From Clonostachys chloroleuca (lineage: Eukaryota; Ascomycota; Sordariomycetes; Hypocreales; Bionectriaceae), in assembly GCA_037952775.1 (NCBI GenBank), contig JBANAY010000003.1, forward strand, positions 6,076,001 to 6,140,000: DNA of 64,000 bases, read 5' to 3'. The notes beneath the pieces were generated by a model, which made no database searches, was not told the DNA's origin, and saw only the letters and a program-made list of their open reading frames with translations. Shown here one piece after another: positions 20,565-31,362 of this stretch. Both the position numbers and the translations under genes were made by a program. Position 1 is the first letter of the stretch; each line of letters begins with the position of its first letter.

Positions 20565-22706
20565 TTAATTGGGGCGCGGTCGCCAGTCCGCACCCTTCCA
20601 CATGACGATCATGAGAAGAGGAATGAGCAGGCCGTAGATACCACCAAAGACAGTAAAAGACCAGCCGAAGCCGATCCTGTTGATCATCGGGGCGACGACG
20701 GCGGAGGAGGCGGCACCCAGGGCGCACTTCATGAAGTTGTTGGTGGCGAGGGCGGCGCCGGCCTGGTCGAAGAAGATGTCGACAATCAGGACCTGGATGG
20801 CGTTGTTGATGCCGACGATGCTGATGCCGAAGAGGAAGATGAGCGTGGCGATGACACCCAGGTGGGCGTGGTACTGGAGCGCCCAGCCGAAGCCAGCAAT
20901 GACACCGACACCAAGCACAAGCAGGGGGATGGCGATTTCCAGGCGGGCCTTCTCGATGGGAAAGTTGTCGAGGTCCATCTTCTCGCCCTCGTCGACGCTG
21001 ACTCCGGCCATGGCGGCGTGGCGGTGGTAGTTGTAGTTCATGCCGGGGCCGACAATGACGACGGCTATGATGGAGCCGACGGCCATGGGGAGGTACATGA
21101 GACCGACCTGGAGCGCGGTGAGGCCGTACTCGTCCTGGAAGATGCTGGGGGCGGCGGTGGACAGGGCGTAAACGGCACCAAAGGCGAGACCGGCGGCGGT
21201 GATGAGGAGGACGAGCTGGATGTAGCCGAAGAGGGCGACGGAGGAGAAGAGGGTGCGCAGGGCGAACATGGCACCGCTCTCGCCCTCCTTGTTGCCGATG
21301 GGCTCGAGGCTGGCGACGTTCTCGATGGGCTTCTCCTTGCCCTCCCTCCACTGGACGCCCTGGACGATGGTGTAGTAGGCCTTGTGGGGGCGGATGGAGC
21401 CGTCGCCGACAATCTTGCGGCACGTCTCGGGCATGAAGACGACGACGGCGAAGAAGGTGAAGCCGGCGTAGATGGCCAGGAACCAGAAGATGCTCCGCCA
21501 CTTGAGGGTCTGAACGAGGGCGCCGCCGATGACGGGGCCGAGACTGGGACCCAGGATAGTGGGGATGGAGGTGATGCCAATGTACTGGGGGCGCTCGGCG
21601 CTCGTGACGATGTCGGCCACGGCGGCCTGGGACAGGATCATGATGGTCGAGGTTCCAATGGACTGGACAGAGCGCATGGCCAGGGTGATGCTGTACCTGT
21701 CGCTGAGCGCCAGCACGATGCTGGAGGCGACGTAGATCATGAAGCAGATGATGTAGCCAGGGCGGCGGCCGTAGATGTCGGTGAAACCACTGAAGATGAG
21801 AGGGCTGATACCCTGGAAGGCGAGGAAGGCGGTGACGGTGAGGTTGATCATGGTGGACGAGACATCGAGCTCCTCGGCGAGGACGTTGAGGGCGGGCAGG
21901 TACATTTGCACGGTGAGGGCACCGACGAAGGCGATGAAGGCGTTGCCGACGACAAGGAACGTCTTCTGGAGCGGCGTGTAGATGCTGTAGGCCTCGTACT
22001 CCTCCTCCTCCTCGTAGTAGCCCTCGGCCTCCTCGTCAATGTCGCCCAGACGCATGTGGCCCTGCGAGTCGGCGCCGGACGGCCGCCACACGGGGCCGTT
22101 GACGGACAGGTACTTGCTGAAGCGGCTCTTCCTGTTGAACTCCTGGTAGTAGGTGGGCACGCGGACCGAGGGAGGCTCAGGCACGGCGGGCGTGATACCC
22201 ATCATCAGATCCATAGAGAGCATGGAGAAGCGGGAGGATCGGCCTCGCTTCTTGCCGCCCTTGCGGTAGGTGTTGGTGGTCAGGCGGTTGGGATCCGTGT
22301 TCTGGGTGCGGAAGGTCCATGCTGTGTTGCGCGAAGCATCGCGGTTGTCAGACCGGTATGTGTAGGCGGTCTGGCGGTTGACATCGGCAATGTCTTGGGT
22401 GTGGCGGTAGTCGAACGTGTATGCCGTCTCGCGACTGGCATTGTTCTGTGTGTTGGAGCTCTGCGTCTGGCGCCATCCCTGGGACTGGTGAGCCGGGTGA
22501 GGGTTGCCAGTAGGACGGTACGATTGCGCCGTGTTGCGGTTCGGGGTCACAGTCGGTCGGTATGAACCTGCAGTCTGGCGGTTCACGTTGACGGGAGGAG
22601 CAGGAGGAGCAGTAGGTCGATACGTGCTCGGGTTGCGCGCATCGCCAGTTGGGCGGTAGCCCGCAGGCGGCCCTGAGGGACGGTATGTGTTGGTGTTGCG
22701 ATCCAT
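20565..22706 (-). CDS. MFS drug:H+ antiporter (DHA1-type) with repeated N-terminal extension
   Basis: Single-exon, 713-residue transporter that should export small molecules across the plasma membrane by proton antiport. The MFS core starts near residue 250 (TPLQKTFLVVGNAF). It carries motif A as GFTDIYGRRPG (307-317) and the antiporter-type GPSLGPVIGG, with about twelve hydrophobic segments to the end. The first 150 residues are unusual: six copies of [N/S]R-x-T-[A/T]-x-[S/T]-[Y/F], starting at 42, 56, 91, 110, 125 and 140, in a Pro/Gln/Asn-rich background with extra YRPT units. A basic patch (KKRGRSS) and an acidic patch (EEEEEYEAY, about 232-240) lie before helix 1. The tail should be cytosolic. 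The gene is GC-rich and strongly codon-biased, which creates a long false antisense frame. It stands alone, so the substrate is unknown. Confidence 0.9.
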   Translation of the reverse strand: MDRNTNTYRPSGPPAGYRPTGDARNPSTYRPTAPPAPPVNVNRQTAGSYRPTVTPNRNTAQSYRPTGNPHPAHQSQGWRQTQSSNTQNNASRETAYTFDYRHTQDIADVNRQTAYTYRSDNRDASRNTAWTFRTQNTDPNRLTTNTYRKGGKKRGRSSRFSMLSMDLMMGITPAVPEPPSVRVPTYYQEFNRKSRFSKYLSVNGPVWRPSGADSQGHMRLGDIDEEAEGYYEEEEEYEAYSIYTPLQKTFLVVGNAFIAFVGALTVQMYLPALNVLAEELDVSSTMINLTVTAFLAFQGISPLIFSGFTDIYGRRPGYIICFMIYVASSIVLALSDRYSITLAMRSVQSIGTSTIMILSQAAVADIVTSAERPQYIGITSIPTILGPSLGPVIGGALVQTLKWRSIFWFLAIYAGFTFFAVVVFMPETCRKIVGDGSIRPHKAYYTIVQGVQWREGKEKPIENVASLEPIGNKEGESGAMFALRTLFSSVALFGYIQLVLLITAAGLAFGAVYALSTAAPSIFQDEYGLTALQVGLMYLPMAVGSIIAVVIVGPGMNYNYHRHAAMAGVSVDEGEKMDLDNFPIEKARLEIAIPLLVLGVGVIAGFGWALQYHAHLGVIATLIFLFGISIVGINNAIQVLIVDIFFDQAGAALATNNFMKCALGAASSAVVAPMINRIGFGWSFTVFGGIYGLLIPLLMIVMWKGADWRPRPN

Positions 22707-25700
22707 CTGGACTTACTTTTGCCTGTGTGAGTGAGTGAGTGATTGGCGATTGACTCAACGTGATGGCCTGGCTGGATTCACAAGTAGGGATAACACATCA
22801 TTGCTGGATCCGGGCCCGTCGAGACTTATAATCTCCACGGGCCTCAAGACCCTGAGCAAATGGTTCCCATCTCGTGCCGTCCATCGCCATCGCTGGACGG
22901 AAAGTAAGACGCGGCCACAATCGAATCTCACTCTGCCATGGCAGATATTACGTCAGTAAGCGGACGAGAATACATTTCTGGGCTAAATTTGGACCATCCC
23001 TGCCAAAACCGCAGGGATCCGGCCCATGCAACCCCTCCGGACCAGATGATGGCCGAAAATGCTGGCCTCGGCTTTGCTGGAGCAGAGTCTGCCGTCTGAT
23101 GCAGGTTATATCGGGGTTTCACTTACGTTTGCTTGCTTCTTGGGGCACACGCTCGGCCACAGTCGTCCAGCAACGGCAGTCCTGATCCGCCATATCGCTT
23201 TTTCCGGCCTGCGTCTGCAACCTCTTTCCATCTTGGCGTGAGCCTTACGACTGGGTCCGATCTTGGCACATGGCAATTTGGCCGGTTTCCCGTAATTTCT
23301 TCAGCTGAAGCTATTTTTGCCTCCCCAAGCTGCCGCGCCGCTGACAGAAGAGGTTCGGCTGGTTTGTCGGACAGCGTTCTTGATGATGGAGCCAGAGTCT
23401 TAGAGTCTTGAAGAAATATAGAGATGATATCTCATCGTATAGCACGACGGATGCGCGACAGCAGGTCTCAAAGGGCTTTATGATTCAGTAGATCGAATTG
23501 AAGAGGGCTTTGGTGAGAACTTGCCGCGGGCTAAATCGCTGATCTTCGGCTTGTTGCGAGACGGTTCGTCCCATCAAGTCCGTCGGCGTCAATCATCACC
23601 GCCAACGTGAAGCATCTCCACGGCTCCCTTCCACGAACGGTGATGATGACCCAACGCTCTGACCAGCCCCGATTAATAACCTCTCCTGTACTGCAGGGCG
23701 GGCAGGCTGACGAGGCTTGGGACACACCGAGCGTATGGCGTACCTGGCGGGTTACTCAGCGGGTTGCTCAGGACGGTGGGCATTTAAAAATAATACCCCT
23801 GGGCTCCCAATCAAGCAGAATGTGTCAGGCGGCCAACGAAGGTCGTTTCGATTTGGATTCTCCGGTTAGCTGGCGGTGTGCACAGCTCGTGTGGTGCGAA
23901 CTGTAACCATGTATTCAGTCCTTGTCATCTTTTGCACCAATAATCTCCCATTTGCGGACTTTAGTCTCCATACCTTACCCAATGATCCTTGTTGCAGACC
24001 GTGCGTCGTACCCAAGGGATCCCTGCTCCACGTGGTTGGTTGTTTTGGAGATAGCTTCAAGATGAAAGTAAACTCATTGCGGTAAGAACTCAATGGACAC
24101 AAACATAAAAAAAAATAAAATTAAAGTGATTCAAAATCAAAATACAAATTATGAGTACTTATCAGACAATCTATTCATTATGCTGATTTAAAAATCTCAC
24201 AGAGCACATGATAGGTGATTAAATCGAATATTCATAGACTGAAATGATGACTATAGGGTAGGGCTTCCGCCGGAGGAGACGAACTAGGCTATCACCATGT
24301 CCACGACCCCTGCACTTTGTGGGCATCAAGCTCGAGACTTGTGTTTTGCGATTTAGGATCAAGAGGGTTTCGCAAGTGGTGGTTGAACTTTGTACCTAAG
24401 AGCAAGGGAGTGTGTATACTAAGGCAATCATAGTAGCCGTGAGCGTTTCGCGCGCTGTCTCCATCTAGGTGGGTTTCGTCCTCTCCTTTCATTGCTTTGG
24501 GGGCTGATCACTCCGATTGCTCGGCATAACGCCATGTATGGGGGATAAAGAGATAACTATTCGACTTCTGTAGTTGTACGCCGCATCATTGTGACGGGTC
24601 CGACGGACACTTAGAGTACCGACGCGTGGGAATGTCCCAGTCAGATTATATTATCCATGTAAGCCGCGCTGATGATGGGAATCCTCCGCCACGTGAAGCT
24701 GCAGCTTGGGGCAAGGGCTGACCAAGACACCGTTCGAGGCTCGTCTGAACTGGTTGGGATATTACTACGGTTTGGCATGGCTAGATTGGATGAAAGGTCA
24801 GTCACCTGGTACACTTGGGACGTTTGGGGTTTCAAGCATCCCACCGAGGATGCGAAATGTTGAGATGGCTACGACCTAGGCTTAGCCTTCTGCGTTTCAG
24901 GCCTTGAGGGACCATTACAATTAAACGGACACCCGCGACATTTCAATAACAGACATTGTGCATGCCCGTCTTCAATCGACCTCGTTCTCGGCGTGGGGAC
25001 GGCAAGGAATCAGCAGGCTCTCTCTAGGCATCTGTATCCTTCGGAGAGCAACGCGTCTGGGGATTGTCGGCCTACGATAATCTCAGCGACCTCACCGTTC
25101 GTTGTCCCAGCTCTTCTGTCTACTAATGTCGCGTCTCTCATGAACATCATTTGTCGCATCTGCAGGTCTTCTGCCGTCGCGTCTAGACACACTACGTTCG
25201 CCCAATAAATCTGCGACACCGATTGCAGATGCCACATTGGCCGATCCAGAACTGCGCCTCGCAAGGCTGTCTACGAGCTGAGCCGGTCAACGTGCGGGGG
25301 TAGTACCGACAGCTCGGGAAAATGCTATAGTTGGAGCATGCCGTTCGGATCGCATCGTACCGCGTAGTGTCATTCATGGGATCGATCTTCGGTCCGCGCG
25401 CGGGGTGGCAGGTTGGTGGTCTATTGTTTCGAATTAGCTTTGCCTGGGCGAACATGAATAGTGCTGGGTGCAGGGTGATTTCAATTGGGCACGCTACGAA
25501 TAGCTGCAGCATCCTTCGGCAGCATCCCTTCGGTTGGCGGTCGTTGCGGGTCGAGTCGCGATGGCTTCGTATTGGAGGAGACGCGAGCCGGTTTGGGTTT
25601 CGTAAGTGGTGGAATGCACGGGAGCGTCGGGGTCGGATTGGAGCCGAGTCGTCTTCCTTGGAACCAAATGCGATGGGCGAGCTGCTAAGAGTGAGTAAGA

Positions 25701-26304
25701 CTTTGGCCTAACGGCATCGAAGGGGATGGGTGCCGCGTACTTTGGGCGGTTGATTGATGGAAAAGAAGGGTCGGTGATGCTTTGGTCCTGGGAGCAGGCG
25801 ATAAGTATGCAGGTAGGCGATAAGAACAATTATGTGTGGCACACCGCTGGAGCTGCCAAATTAGTGGCATCCCCACTGCTAACCTTAGCTGTTGGTGGTT
25901 GAGATGACGCAGAAGAGGGGCAGAAGAGATGATTGATAATGCATTTCACCCAAGTCACCGTCATTGTTCGAACATCCATGCCGGATGAATGACAAATGAT
26001 GCAGCCATATCTATCTTCTCTGCCTCCCCTGGAAGCGACTATCGATTATCCATCGTGCAGCGCTCGCCTAGGTGGCATGGGATCCATCTTCGCTGGTTGA
26101 TTGATAATCTCGCGACGGAAATTCCGGCCTCCCGTTTGCCATGACTAAGCTGCCCCGCAGCCCAGCGCTTTTCCCATCGCGGTCGCAACGTCGGATTTTG
26201 GATTTAGGCCTGGACGGGGTGGTGGTGTTGCGTCTGTCTGCTGTCACTATTGCCGCGGGCTGAAACTCTGATGATAAATCAGGTTTCTAATTGCGGCAGT
26301 TGCA
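22707..26304. other. Intergenic region, about 3.6 kb
   Basis: Divergent upstream region between the MFS and glutathione transferase genes. No frame has family motifs. A short AT-rich patch lies at about 24100-24240 (poly-A/T tracts). A minus-strand frame at 25010-25264 looks mildly protein-like (MFMRDATLVDRRAG) but has no start context or splice continuation that I can defend. No repeats with clear boundaries were seen. Confidence 0.4.
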
Positions 26305-27364
26305 ATGGATTCTGCTGCTTCCCGTGTCCTCTTAAGAGGCCTTCGATGCGCCCTCCCAGCTCAATCGGCAACACCACGCCTCGCAGCACTTAAACCGACC
26401 AACCCATCCAAAGCCTTTGCCTGCACCCGCGCATTCCATAGCTCTTCTCCATCCGCCTTCTACCAGACCTCCGACCGCCGCCAGAAAATGTCTCGACCGA
26501 CCGGCCTCATCGCCAAGAAGGGCATCGAGCTCCTGACCTGGGGCACACCCAACGGCTACAAGGCCTCGATCCTGCTCGAGGAGCTCAAGGAGGCATACGG
26601 CCTCGACTACACCTGGCAGGGCATCAACATTGGCCAGAACATCCAGAAGGAGCCCTGGTTCATTGCCATCAACCCCAATGGCCGAATCCCCGCCATTGTC
26701 GACCACGACAACAACGACCTCGGCGTCTTTGAGGGTAATGCCATCCTTGGCTACCTCACCCGTCGCTACGACACCAAGAGAACCTCTTCTCGTTCCCCGT
26801 CGACTCCGACGACTACACTCGTGCCGAGAGCTGGATTGGCTGGCAGCACGGCGGCGTAGGACCTATGTGAGTGTTGGCAAATCTGCCCATCCCCCACCAT
26901 TGTTTGCTTTAGAAGTGGAAGCTAACAGCTAAACTCTTTCCAGGCAAGGTCAAGCTGGACACTTTGTGCGTTTCGCGAGTGAAAAGGTCCCCTACGGCAT
27001 GCAGCGCTACGTCGGCGAGACGGAGCGCCTCTACGGAATCCTCAACACCCGCCTGGCTGACCGCGACTACGTTGTCGGCGAGGGCCGTGGCAAGTTTAGC
27101 ATCGCCGACATTGCTCTTCTGGGCTGGGCCAACAGCCTTGGCGGCATCACCATCGACTACAAAGCGCTGTTCCCCAACGTCGTCGCCTGGTTCGAGCGCT
27201 GCTCTGCGCGCCCAGCCGTCCAGCGTGGTTTCTCTGTTCCCAACCCCCCGCCGTCTGTATTGAACAAGGAGAGTGATGCCCAGACGGAAGAGAAGAATGC
27301 AGAGTTGAAGAAGGAGGTGTTAGCTGCCAAGGCGAAGTACGGATACAAGTATACGTCGCCCTAG
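26305..27364 (+). CDS. Glutathione S-transferase with mitochondrial-type presequence; one-base frameshift
   Basis: Glutathione transferase of the fungal Ure2p-like/GTT group. The N-terminal thioredoxin-fold half (ELLTWGTPNGYKASILLEELK, NPNGRIPAIVDHD, FEGNAILGYL) is followed by a helical C-terminal half (WIGWQHGGVGP, FVRFASEKVPYG, RDYVVGEGRGKFSIADIALLGW). Two exons, 26305-26866 and 26944-27364, are joined over a 77-nt intron (GTGAGT...CCAG) to restore GPMQGQAGHF. Within exon 1 the frame breaks at about 26777-26781: after YDTK the homologous protein continues one frame over (NLFSFPVDSDDYTRAESW). A single lost base, probably a G of an AAGGAG-like run, explains it and gives about 327 residues. 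The first 60 residues (RVLLRGLRC, RAFHSSSPSAF) resemble a mitochondrial targeting peptide; an internal ATG (MSRPTGL) could give a cytosolic form. It is either an assembly error or a recent pseudogene. Confidence 0.85.
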
Positions 27365-28066
27365 GGGAATTCATGAGCACACGAGGGATGTACATCTATA
27401 GATGGATAAACGAACAAATAGAGCCATATTGTATTTTTATTATACTAAATTCGCATCAATAGGAGGCCGCGACTGCTGCGCTCGTGTGACTTGACTTGAC
27501 TCGCCTCTGACTGCAAATCACGTCTCTCGGACCAGACCCTCGCAACATTGCAGATTCAAGACATCGGCTGCAGCAATTGCCACCAATGATGCAGCCATTC
27601 CAGCCTCTAGCGCTCTCTGCCCAAGGTCTCCCAGGCACTGTCTGCGTGGGACTGGGCAATGGCGGTTTGGGTTGCATTCGCAGCCCAATCACCGGCCTGG
27701 TGGCCGTGGTGGTGGTGGACGGATTGGCCAACCGAATAATTGGCCGCAACCCTTCACCACCAAGTCGATCGATCGAGTGTTGTACACGTGCTTCCTAGAC
27801 AGCGAGCGCGACGGCCGGCATGGACTGATTGGCAGATGGGCGGAGGGCCCAAGGGCGACTCACCGCAATCCCAACTCTGCAGTCCGCGCACGAGCAATCT
27901 TCATCTTTGTATGAAATTTTCTGGGACGGACATCCATCTCCTGTGCCTCCCTCCAGCCGCGTTGCATCTGCCCCCACACCATCTCTCTCTGGGGACTCGG
28001 GGTCCATTGACGGGTGTCCTGATAGAATATGTCCCAGTGTTCAATGTATCCCATGTCAATTCCAAG
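27365..28066. other. Intergenic region, about 0.7 kb
   Basis: Separates the transferase gene from the zinc-finger gene. The open frame of the zinc-finger gene extends upstream to 27740, but ATG 28067 has better context and begins the basic MARSRDRK start. The upstream sequence is CT- and GGTGG-rich and is probably promoter and 5' leader. Confidence 0.4.
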
Positions 28067-29354
28067 ATGGCCCGCTCTCGAGACCGGAAGTCGTCGAACT
28101 CGAACCTCCGACCCCTTTTGCCCAAGACGCAGCGCAGTGTAACCGGCCAAGCGGACGGCATACACGTCAGGAAGGACAATTGCAACCCCCCTCAGTCTCA
28201 GTCCCTGGGCTGCACGGCCTCACAGATCGAGGCCTCAGTCGTGCACACAAAGCTGGGCGCGACCGAACTTCCCCGCCACCTTTACACAGACACAGACGCC
28301 GGGATCCTCAGTGTCGTCTCGGAAAACCCCATCTCCTTCTCGGAAAGCTTGCTTTTTCAAGATCCCCAGCCTACACCTTCGGCCTTCCCATGCGTGGAAG
28401 GCTTAGAAGGCAGTGTTGAGAGCGTCATACCTCCAAACTGCGACGCCCACCAATTGTCTGGCTCGGAACATGATATAAATGATTGGGTCAAGAAGCAAGA
28501 AGAATCCTTTCCCGGAAGGCTTTACAATAAGCCTGTGGGAGAAACACACAGACCAGCTGGCCCGAACACCGATGAGCCCGCCTCGCAGAAGTTGGACAAC
28601 GGGGATCGCGACTCGCCCGGTCTACCCACGTTTTTCCAAGACGAGATGGCTATGAGAGAGTACCAGCGGAGCTCGATCAGCTCCAAGTCTGAGTATCTGA
28701 TTGAAAGCCGAATCTCAGATAACTCGGACTTGATAAGGCCCAGCCATGACCAAGTCGCCCACCCAGTGCTGCCATCACCAACCCCCGGTGGTCTGCCTGA
28801 GCTTCGCCCGGGCCTGGATCGCGTGCCTTCTCCCGTTCGGAAGGACCCTCCAGTCCCCGAGTCAACGGCTGGACGGTCGTCAATCAGACTTTCCATTTGG
28901 GATACATTCTCCCTCACCTCCTCCTCGCAACCTCGCACCAGCATCTACGGAAGCGCGCCGTCGATTGCGTCGTCTAGGTTCGTTCCCACATGCCCTGCTC
29001 TAACCTACAATGCCTCATTGACGCAAAGCCACACGCAGAGCCATACACCAGTGCACAGAGTGCCACAAGTCGTTCAAGCTCGCCAAAGACCTCGAGCGCC
29101 ACTTCCAGAGCATCCACGCCCCCAACCCGGAGTCGTACAGGTGCAGGTGCAGCTATCACACCACTAGGAAGGATGTGATCAAGCGGCATATCAGTTCCAG
29201 CGGCGCCCAGAGGTGCGCGTCCGCCAGGCCGGATGCCGTCGATGTTTGTATCTGCAAGCGTTTCGAGACGTCTGATGTGCTCTGGTTTCTTGAGCATATC
29301 AAGGACTGCAAGAAGAAGCCCCGGGGTAGACCGAAGAAGAAGAAATTAATATAA
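28067..29354 (+). CDS. C2H2 zinc-finger protein with C-terminal AT-hook-like tail
   Basis: Probable nuclear DNA-binding protein of 408 residues. Exons 28067-28977 and 29039-29354 are joined over a 61-nt intron (GTTCGT donor, CTAAC branch, CGCAG acceptor), which is needed to bring the finger into frame. The first 300 residues are Ser/Pro-rich and disordered-looking. The C-terminus has one canonical finger: C309-x2-C312-x12-H325-x4-H330 (CTECHKSFKLAKDLERH). Two irregular Cys/His units follow (YRCRCSYHTTRKDVIKRH; CICKRFETSDVLWFLEH), then a GRP-centred tail KKPRGRPKKKK that resembles an AT-hook and nuclear signal. The target is unknown. Relatives with C-terminal fingers are common in fungal genomes and mostly uncharacterised. 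An upstream in-frame extension to 27740 is possible but not favoured. Confidence 0.7.
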
Positions 29355-30417
29355 CATATTCAAAATAGAAGAAGCACGTTGGCGTAGTCTGTGATTTGTG
29401 CATTGGAGATGGCTGCCGATCTGTCGACTGGTTTGTAAGGTAGACATCATCCCTTTGTCTGGGATGATAGTGTAGGAAGGCAAGCTAGAAGACTAGGTAG
29501 GAGTCATCTGGAGAACATGGACTGACTAGTATAATATTCAAGTAAGAGAGCCGGCTATGGTTCTAAACCTGGCATGTACATGTATAACATATCTCTTGAC
29601 TCCATGTCGATTATGGATGTAGATGTTTGGCGATCTGCGTTCCTTGATCAGATCAATTCGATCATCACTCAGCGACCTGTAGGGCTGAATTGGGGGCTGC
29701 CACATCGTGAGTTTGAAGATCGGAACGATTATGATTTGCAAAGATAATAAACTGTTAAGTAATTATTCAATAACAGGGATCTGCTATTAGCTCCGGAAGC
29801 AATGTTATGTGACTGACTGCCACAATAATTCTGTCGAGGTGACTTTGTAGTCTCTGAGTTTCTCACAGCTACTTGACGGGATCCCGAGTTTTCCGTTGGG
29901 TCCCTAATGGTCGTATGTGCTAGACATCCCGTCAACTCATCGTATACTGAGGTGGTTTCTAATCAGCGTTCGTGGCGATGCCACTTGTTTACGTCCTAGC
30001 GAACCTTCTTGTACTAGGACAACGCCCTGTTTACTTTGATGCATACTGCCCCGGCGATAAACTATTTTGTAACCTCTCAACATAGCGAACTAAACGTGTG
30101 ATTCATCGCTTTTAGTCACCATCTGTCTTGACTTTGACGCGGAAGTTGATTGAAAAGTCTCATGTCTTCCACCTATTCGGATTCATGCGACTATGATGAA
30201 AGTGTAGTTGGTTGTTATTTTGTGTTGACTAACATAAACTTTCAAATTAAACTCTTTCAATGACTCCGAACTTTATTATCAGAGTGTCCCTACATGGTTG
30301 GTGCTATAAAGAGCCACGTTTGGTCCTTCCATACGAGACCCGTTCTTCATCAAAAGGATTCACCTCATTTGCGTATTCTCTCCTGGATCGACTCCTTCGA
30401 AAGGTGAGATAAAAGCA
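29355..30417. other. Intergenic region, about 1.1 kb
   Basis: AT-rich spacer without a supported gene. Short minus-strand frames at 29538-29935 have no motif. The last 150 bases, upstream of the ATG at 30418, contain a TATAAA-like gctataaag at about 30303-30311. Confidence 0.4.
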
Positions 30418-31362
30418 ATGGCTAAAACTCATGGAGCACCCAAGCTCATGTTGTTACATGAAATCATCACAGGTACGCTCAAAACTTTCATCGTGTATAT
30501 TACATAGCTAACATTCCCAGATGAAAACATGCCCTCAGACGATTTCTCACTGGATGAGCGATGCGCAAGAATTCAGAGAGGATGGATCGCATCTCGCCCA
30601 GAGGATTGGAATCAATATGGCTTGTCAAAAATACCGACTATACAGATCCATTTCCAACCAGATGAGGGAAAAAAGCCATTGTTAAGCCGGCTGCTGGGGC
30701 GACGACAAAAGGGAGCCCAATGGCGAGCTATCATGAGAATATGGACTTGCAATACTCCGAGACTCATGCGCCAGGGGTTTTGGGGCCCTGACGATGTCAA
30801 TGAGGCCAAAGGAAGTGTCTAGCTGTACGACAAGGTCAGTTCTCGTGCTTGGGGATTGGGCCGTCGTTGGAAGCACGTTCGAGAATATGAGCTCCAGCCA
30901 CCAGGCGGCAAGGTGGAATGGCTTGGTGACATAATGGTGTTCGCACAAGAAGCTGCTGCTCTGGCTCAATTTGATCTCAGCTATATCACACCGGAGAGGG
31001 CCGTGAAGATGACGGCAACCAACTGGCAGCAAAGACTTGTCTACTTGGCTGATCGGCGTCGACCTGATCTTAGCTTCAATACGATCTATGGTTCGATGCC
31101 TTTGAAGGGCTGGTGGATTTGGCCCAAGGCCGAATCATCTATCAGTGAACGAACAATAGTAGCCTCGGGGAGCGGGATGGCATTGGAATGCCCGAAGAAT
31201 AGTCCAACAACAGGTCCTAGCGGCATCACGGAGCGATACATCATGTTCGTGTGCGTAGATAGAGACTTGCAAGCTACCAAGCCCTATTCAAAAGCGGACA
31301 CAAAGGGAGAGGGAGACCTGGAAGAAACTATTGAAATCGGAGTACGCTCTCTGGTAAATTAA
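30418..31362 (+). pseudogene. Unknown-function gene interrupted by one in-frame TAG
   Basis: I do not recognise the family. Exon 1 (30418-30472, MAKTHGAPKLMLLHEIIT) joins exon 2 (from 30521) over a 48-nt intron (GTACGC, GCTAAC branch, CCCAG). The frame then reads through protein-like sequence (RIQRGWIASRPEDWNQYG) to TAG at 30820-30822, and continues in the same frame for another 180 codons (LYDKVSSRAWGLGRRWKHV, then WWIWPKAESSISERTIV) to TAA at 31360-31362. In total it would be about 298 residues with one internal stop. No GT-AG pair can remove the TAG, because the nearest AGs are too close. TAG CTG is one C-to-T change from CAG CTG (Gln-Leu), a RIP-compatible CpA transition. No membrane segment or signal peptide was seen. 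Readthrough cannot be excluded, but the codon context is not the known fungal UGA-CUA type. Confidence 0.55.

Noticed and set aside
20862..22565. 567-codon open frame opposite the MFS gene
   Set aside because: Low-complexity Gly/Asp/Glu/Val-rich translation typical of the antisense of a GC-biased gene; the minus strand carries the MFS core.
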